A DNA stretch of 64,000 nt from Histomonas meleagridis. Lineage: Eukaryota; Parabasalia; Tritrichomonadida; Dientamoebidae. Of this stretch, positions 59,591 to 64,000 are shown one piece after another. The stretch spans positions 62,001 through 126,000 of the forward strand of contig WSYJ01000177.1 in assembly GCA_020186115.1 (NCBI GenBank). The letters run 5' to 3'. The notes below the pieces were generated by a model that saw nothing but the letters and a program-made list of their open reading frames with translations, did not search any database and was not told the DNA's origin. Made by a program: the position numbers and the translations under genes. How positions within the stretch are numbered: position 1 is the first letter of the stretch; each line of letters starts with the position of its first letter.

Positions 59591-60055
59591 TTATTTCTTA
59601 CGTTCAACACCAACTGCAACGCCACGACGACCAGTTGATTTAGTGCATTGACCACGAACCTTAAGACCAAGGCTATGACGGATACCACGCTTCATCCTCA
59701 TCTTCTTCATACGTTCGATTTCGTTACGGTGGTTAGATGAAAGATCAGTTGAAGCCCATTGAAGGTTCTTGCCAGTTGCACGGTCATTTCTACGGTTGAG
59801 CATCCAGACTGGAATTCCATTTTCAACTGGGTTTTGAATGATTGCAACAATACGTTCTTCTTCTTGTGATGTAAGGGTACCAGCGCGTTTGAGTGGATCA
59901 AGACCAGCACGACGTGCAACAGCATGAGCAAATCTACGGCCAAGACCAGCAATAGCTGTAAGTGCCAAGTAAAGTGGCTTGCGACCATCTACGTTTGTTG
60001 AGAGCATACGGACCATATCACGGAATGCTGATGGATCTGTTACTTCCAAAGGCAT
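59591..60055 (-). CDS. rps18: Ribosomal protein uS13 (40S S18)
   Basis: Small-subunit protein near the ribosomal head, 154 aa. Matches the eukaryotic S18/uS13 family: LSTNVDGRKPLYLALTAI, GLGRRFAHAVARRAGL, SQEEERIVAIIQNP, PVWMLNRRND, KNLQWASTDLSS, then RMKKMRMKRGIRHSLGLKVRGQCTKSTGRRG at the C terminus. ATG 60055 is standard. C-ending codons dominate, indicating high expression. Its promoter shares elements with eL18. Confidence 0.97.
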   Translation of the reverse strand: MPLEVTDPSAFRDMVRMLSTNVDGRKPLYLALTAIAGLGRRFAHAVARRAGLDPLKRAGTLTSQEEERIVAIIQNPVENGIPVWMLNRRNDRATGKNLQWASTDLSSNHRNEIERMKKMRMKRGIRHSLGLKVRGQCTKSTGRRGVAVGVERKK

Positions 60056-60061
60056 TTGAAC

Positions 60062-60080
60062 AAAGGCCGACCAAAACCGT
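60062..60080 (-). promoter_or_regulatory. Ribosomal promoter of uS13: ACGGTT box plus GGCCTTT
   Basis: In the gene direction: ACGGTT (plus-strand AACCGT at 60075-60080), TTGGTC, then GGCCTTT directly before the ATG region. Order and spacing match the eL18 promoter. Confidence 0.65.
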
Positions 60081-60535
60081 TTTTATTCGCACTTTTGGTA
60101 TAAGGCAGTTTAAGTGAATTTTTGAATGTTGACCGATTAAAAATCAGGGTGGACCAAGAAATTCCCTTACAAAAACAAAATTACCATTTAACTTGAAGAA
60201 ATGAATTCCTTATCAACAATGTTAAATGTTGAAAATGATAATTAAACTGTTTATTCATAGTGGGTAATAAATATTAATACTGAAGAAATAATTAAACTTT
60301 CTTCCAGTTGAAAGAAGAAACAAAATGACTATGTTATGTTTTTAATTCTAAGTAGTCAAGTATAACCTCAACTTTAGATGGAAATAATTTTCAAATTTCA
60401 AAAAATTGATTAAGTGTTTCTTTTTCTATTTCATGTGCACCAGTCATATGAAAAAAATTATTTGGCTTGTTGCAAAATACAAAATGTTAAGCTATTTTAA
60501 TGATGGATAATTAAACAATTAAAAATACATATTGA
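60081..60535. other. A+T-rich intergenic spacer
   Basis: No gene supported between the uS13 promoter and the surface-gene relic. Confidence 0.4.
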
Positions 60536-60963
60536 ATGATGATTTCGATAATACATTCAGAATTTTCTTGTTTACCTATAACTCCAAAACAAATTAATTC
60601 ATTCACTAAATCATATTCTTTAACTGTTTGTGGAATACAAACAAAATCATTTTCATTGCTTGGAAGTAATTCGTCAAATATTTGTATTGATACGGAATTT
60701 ATTTTTTATGACTGAACAATTATTATTTATTCGCCAATATTTTTCACAAATGAATCTCATACAAATAACAATATTGTTATTGTTTGTGTAGTAGTTGTTG
60801 TTATTACTTATTGCTTGATTGGTACAAATTCGAAGTGAAAAAGAAGAAACTAACAATAACGATGATTCAGAAATACAAAATGAAAATGAAACAACAAAAA
60901 CATTTATAACGAGAATTTCTGCTACGAATATCCGGATAAGATCATTTCATGCTGATATTAAAT
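60536..60963 (+). pseudogene. Decayed 3' end of a surface or membrane protein gene
   Basis: Three coding-like pieces in different frames follow one another on the plus strand. The first, about 60536-60715, gives MMISIIHSEF then a Ser/Cys-containing ectodomain-like stretch ending FIFYD and TGA. The second, about 60729-60836, ends in a Val-rich transmembrane helix (NIVIVCVVVVVITYCLIG). The third, about 60830-60963, gives an acidic Asn/Glu-rich tail ending IRIRSFHADIK and TAA. The order ectodomain, membrane helix, cytoplasmic tail fits a type I surface protein. Frameshifts between the pieces show it is dead, or that I misjudge unrelated short ORFs. Confidence 0.4.
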
Positions 60964-61212
60964 AAGGTAAATTCATAAAACAAATATAATTTTTGTTTAA
61001 ATAAATAATATATTTGTGATTTAATTTTGCATTCAATTATAAATGTTCATAAATTTTGAGGATAAATATATCACAAATTTTTTTTTTATTTTGATTTTTT
61101 ATTTTATGATAAATTGTTTTCTTATTGTAAAATATTTTATATTTTTGAACATAATAAAAAAAACATTATATCATTTAAGCAAAATTTGATATCAAAATGA
61201 AGAGGTAAATTT
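60964..61212. other. A+T-rich spacer
   Basis: No feature between the surface-gene relic and the amylase stop codon. Confidence 0.35.
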
Positions 61213-62871
61213 TTATTTAGCCTCAAATATGTAGCATGTAAGTGGATCACAATTCAAGTTGAATCCACCATTACCGCTGTATTGTTGGCCTGATATGAGA
61301 TCTTTGAAGTATGAACCACCACAATTAACATATACTGTTGTTGGCATTGTTCCTGTATTAACAACAAAGACGATCTTTGTTTGTGTTTGAGAATCCCATT
61401 TAACATTAATAAGTGCACCATCTTTAGTTGAAACACTGTTAGAACCTCTCCACATTGCTGGATAATTTTGACGTATGTTCATTATCTTAGCAGTATAATC
61501 ATGCAAATCTTGTTCGTTATTGTTAAATCCTGAGATATGTCCATCAGTACGTGCAACATTATCACCAGCTGTATTACCACCACATCCATAAGATTGCCAG
61601 CAGTCTGCTATATCACCAACTTCATCACCATAATAAATTGTAATTGGACCAGTATAAGCAGCTAAACAACCTAAAGCGATCTTATAACGTTTCCAATATG
61701 AAGGATTACTTCTATCATAACCATATTTGTTACGGATTAAGTTACCAAATCTCCAAACATCATGGTTTGTAATGAAAAGATTTGGATAAACATCTGAAGA
61801 ATATCCTTTTTCACTTGGTGACTTAAATATATTTGTAAGTGTACCAACACCATAACCACCAGCACCACTTTCTTCTTGTGCAATAACTTGAACAAGGTTA
61901 TAACGTGATGGGAAATCAAATGCTGATTTAAGACCATCTTGTGAATATGTTTGTGATTGGATTTCACTAGCACCACTCCAATGTTCACCAACCATATAAC
62001 CAAGTGTACCCCATTGTTTACCTTGGCTCTTACGTTCATTACAAACACTTTGAACAGCTTCACGAATTTCATGCCAATAGTTATGACCATTTTGATAAAC
62101 TTGATAGCATTGATCAAGACGCCAACCATCAATTTCATATTCACGGATCCAATATGTTGCGACTTCTTTATAAAAATCTAAGCTACCTGGATATGAAACT
62201 GGATTACTTCCACCTTGTGGATATTTACCGCTTGGTGATCCTTTAACATTACCTCCATGATGACCGAAAACACCATCTAAAAAGATATACATTCCACGAT
62301 CATGACAACCTTTGATAAGATTACGAAGATCATTATTAGAACCGAATTTTGGATCAACGTTGAAATAATCAGTTGCAAAGTAACCAGTTGATTGAAGTAA
62401 TGAACCACCAGTTCCACCTGTTGAATCAAATACTGGTGTAAGCCAAATTGCATTAACATTAAGACCTTTAATATAATCAAGTGCATTAATGATACCTTTA
62501 AGATTACCTCTATGACTACTTGGACCATAACCTGTGCAATAACATGATGAACCATCACCTTGGAATGATGAAACCATAATTTGATAAATTGTAAGTGAGT
62601 TGAAATCTGTGTTTAATCCATTTGATGATCCAACTGTAGTTGTATCTATTGTTGTTTGTGTTGTAGAAGTTGTTTTATGGAATGAAATATACCCAATTGT
62701 AGTTCCAACAACTAAACCAATTCCTACACATAAAGCCGCAAACCAATAAAACCATCTCTTTGGTTTGACTTCTTTATGGGATCCAATATCCTTTGAACTC
62801 AGAAGAGGCTCATTTTGGATTTCCTCCATGATAAATGAAGTCAGGTAGGAAGGTGATGTGATTTCTTTCAT
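61213..62871 (-). CDS. Type II membrane alpha-amylase, GH13
   Basis: 552 aa glycoside hydrolase predicted to cleave alpha-1,4-glucans outside the cell or in a lumen. A cytosolic tail (1-40), one transmembrane helix (about 41-64, FYWFAALCVGIGLVVGTTIGYISF) and a Thr/Ser-rich linker lead into the GH13 barrel. All conserved regions are present: region I DGVFGHHG, region II GWRLDQC with the nucleophile Asp near 250, region III MVGEHW with the acid Glu near 294, region IV TNHD near 369. Gly/Tyr-rich loops and paired Cys suggest disulphides. ATG 62871 is chosen; a second ATG at 62829 is possible. Good codons suggest strong expression. It may use host glycogen or mucosal starch, an inference. Confidence 0.93.
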   Translation of the reverse strand: MKEITSPSYLTSFIMEEIQNEPLLSSKDIGSHKEVKPKRWFYWFAALCVGIGLVVGTTIGYISFHKTTSTTQTTIDTTTVGSSNGLNTDFNSLTIYQIMVSSFQGDGSSCYCTGYGPSSHRGNLKGIINALDYIKGLNVNAIWLTPVFDSTGGTGGSLLQSTGYFATDYFNVDPKFGSNNDLRNLIKGCHDRGMYIFLDGVFGHHGGNVKGSPSGKYPQGGSNPVSYPGSLDFYKEVATYWIREYEIDGWRLDQCYQVYQNGHNYWHEIREAVQSVCNERKSQGKQWGTLGYMVGEHWSGASEIQSQTYSQDGLKSAFDFPSRYNLVQVIAQEESGAGGYGVGTLTNIFKSPSEKGYSSDVYPNLFITNHDVWRFGNLIRNKYGYDRSNPSYWKRYKIALGCLAAYTGPITIYYGDEVGDIADCWQSYGCGGNTAGDNVARTDGHISGFNNNEQDLHDYTAKIMNIRQNYPAMWRGSNSVSTKDGALINVKWDSQTQTKIVFVVNTGTMPTTVYVNCGGSYFKDLISGQQYSGNGGFNLNCDPLTCYIFEAK

Positions 62872-62902
62872 TTGAAAGGAGGGAGGTAGGATTTAAGAGA
62901 AA

Positions 62903-62928
62903 ACGGTTATCACAATTAAAATAACCGT
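62903..62928 (-). promoter_or_regulatory. Paired Myb-type boxes upstream of amylase
   Basis: Plus-strand ACGGTT at 62903-62908 and AACCGT at 62923-62928 form an inverted pair, 32-57 bases before the ATG; each is adjoined by TAT/ATA. Confidence 0.55.
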
Positions 62929-63264
62929 TATCTATTCAAATTTGAGTCATTCAAAAGTCAATTCACCAAATTCTTCTGAAATTTCTATCTTCGACAATGA
63001 AAAAAGAAAGATTTTAAATTCCAAAAGAACACCATTTCATAAACAAGATCGATTGGCCAATTCTTATTTTTCATGTAAAATTCTAAATGCTTATTATTTT
63101 AGAGTAATTAATTTATTTATCAAAGAAATTAATTTAAGAAAATTTATATAATAAATTCAAACGATTTAATTTATAAATGAACAATTAAATATCAAAACAT
63201 CCCCAATAAATAAAAATAAAATCAGGTAATTTATTATAGCATTTATTCACAAACACATTTCTAT
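62929..63264. other. A+T-rich intergenic spacer
   Basis: No gene supported; the plus-strand ORF at 62942-63151 starts with TTG and has no family pattern. Confidence 0.35.
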
Positions 63265-64000
63265 TTAAATTTCTTTTTCGAAATCATTTTCATCATCAAC
63301 AATTTCAGCGTATTTGAATCCCAAAAACTCGTAAATTCTGTACCTTTGCTTATATATTCTTTTGTATCCATAGTAAGTCATTATCGGCAAAGGATACAAA
63401 GGTTCCATTGGCCAACTCGGCAATGGAACTGTTTCATCATTTTGAGTACAGTTTACCAAATAAATATTTCCAACGGATATATATTCGATGTCTTTATCAT
63501 ATACGCAATGAATTAAACTTATTGACGAGCTCGAACTCATTCCACTATCTACTAAATTATTATGTTGAAATATGCAATTATAAAGTTGCGTATCTATAAA
63601 GACTCCCAACCTAAATATTCCACATAAGCTCCCAGGCTCTTGGATTATAGTGTTTTTATAAAACGCGCAATATGAAAAATCTTCAAATGGATTTTGATTA
63701 CCTGTCATTGTTATCAACGTTGAACCCGAATTATTAGTAAAATAACAAAATGAAATGGTTTTAGATTCAAAATGTGAAAATACCGAAGATTGAGTTGCAA
63801 AATTAGATGTGAAATTGCAATTTAAAAAATTTATTGTGTGTGAGACATATATTCTACAGATGTTGGAATCAATAGCGTGGCATGAATACATGGATGTATA
63901 ATTGATGATGGTTGGATTTATAGATTCTGCAGCAAGAAATGAACCAACAGCTTCACTAGTACAATTACCACAGTAACTTGAATATATGACAAGATCGTTA
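63265..64000 (-). CDS. 3' end of a large surface-type protein, beta-helix like (partial)
   Basis: The frame is open to the window edge, so the gene continues beyond 64000 and the visible 244 residues are its C terminus. The sequence repeats short beta-strand motifs such as FLNCNFTSN, ISFCYFTNNSG, FSYCAFYKN and LYNCIFQHN, the pattern of right-handed parallel beta-helix, polymorphic-membrane-protein-like repeats, with N-glycosylation sites and Cys. The C terminus is Tyr/Arg-rich and acidic (ends DFEKEI) with no transmembrane helix visible. It may be secreted, or held at the surface by a partner. Confidence 0.7.
   Translation of the reverse strand, partial: NDLVIYSSYCGNCTSEAVGSFLAAESINPTIINYTSMYSCHAIDSNICRIYVSHTINFLNCNFTSNFATQSSVFSHFESKTISFCYFTNNSGSTLITMTGNQNPFEDFSYCAFYKNTIIQEPGSLCGIFRLGVFIDTQLYNCIFQHNNLVDSGMSSSSSISLIHCVYDKDIEYISVGNIYLVNCTQNDETVPLPSWPMEPLYPLPIMTYYGYKRIYKQRYRIYEFLGFKYAEIVDDENDFEKEI

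Noticed and set aside
62942-63151. Plus-strand 69-codon ORF
   Set aside because: It starts with TTG, overlaps the amylase promoter area and shows no family pattern.
1-64000. Spliceosomal introns, CRISPR arrays, rRNA genes
   Set aside because: All recognised genes read through in single frames; no trichomonad-type 3' splice motif, no array and no rRNA sequence was seen.

Overview
The window is strongly A+T-rich eukaryotic DNA with densely packed, apparently intronless genes, very short 5' regions and intergenic spacers often under 400 bp. Gene content (small Rab GTPases, DOCK, BEACH, SAPS, TBC, WW-MyTH4-RhoGAP, UTP18, SNF5, centrin, USP), N/I/K/S-rich proteins, a beta-helix type surface protein and short upstream ACGGTT (Myb-type) boxes fit a parabasalid protist, most like an A+T-rich Tritrichomonas-type genome. 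That assignment is an inference; no rRNA or other marker gene is present to prove it.

Region 1-8.5 kb is an accessory zone wrapped around a conserved beta-adaptin gene (3789-5972). It holds a broken minus-strand ORF (28-387), an intact CRESS-virus-type Rep gene (592-1581) flanked by a 15-bp perfect inverted repeat, two decayed Tc1/mariner (DD34E) transposase genes (2138-3280 and 6074-7321), each running in one frame into a C-terminal Myb/SANT-like domain, and an intact tyrosine recombinase gene (7444-8349) with a perfect 29-bp-arm hairpin upstream.

Region 8.7-20.4 kb holds a Rab GTPase, a four-EF-hand protein, a large unknown helical protein, a 32-bp minisatellite, an ARHGAP39-like RhoGAP with a substituted arginine finger, a C2orf81-like protein, a Rae1/Gle2-like nucleoporin and a secreted Cys-rich protein. 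Region 20.8-41 kb holds a PP6 regulatory (SAPS) subunit, a DOCK-type Rho GEF, a TBC Rab GAP, centrin, UTP18, SNF5, a SEL1L/Hrd3-like ER protein, a membrane-anchored M16 homologue that has lost its zinc motif, a Rab5-like GTPase and a disordered protein. Region 41-58.2 kb holds a giant BEACH-WD40 protein, a short unknown gene, a GAPVD1-like (RasGAP/VPS9) Rab5-GEF candidate, a giant USP deubiquitinase and a pseudokinase. Region 58.3-64 kb holds ribosomal proteins eL18 and uS13, a small coiled-coil protein, relics of a surface-protein gene, a type II membrane alpha-amylase and the 3' end of a large surface-type gene that runs off the window.

Many gene products act together in membrane traffic and GTPase signalling: two Rabs, a TBC GAP, a VPS9 GEF, an AP beta subunit, a BEACH protein, a DOCK GEF and a RhoGAP. 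Several catalytic families appear here as non-catalytic versions (pseudokinase, pseudo-M16, RhoGAP lacking its arginine). No tRNA, rRNA, CRISPR array or spliceosomal intron was recognised.
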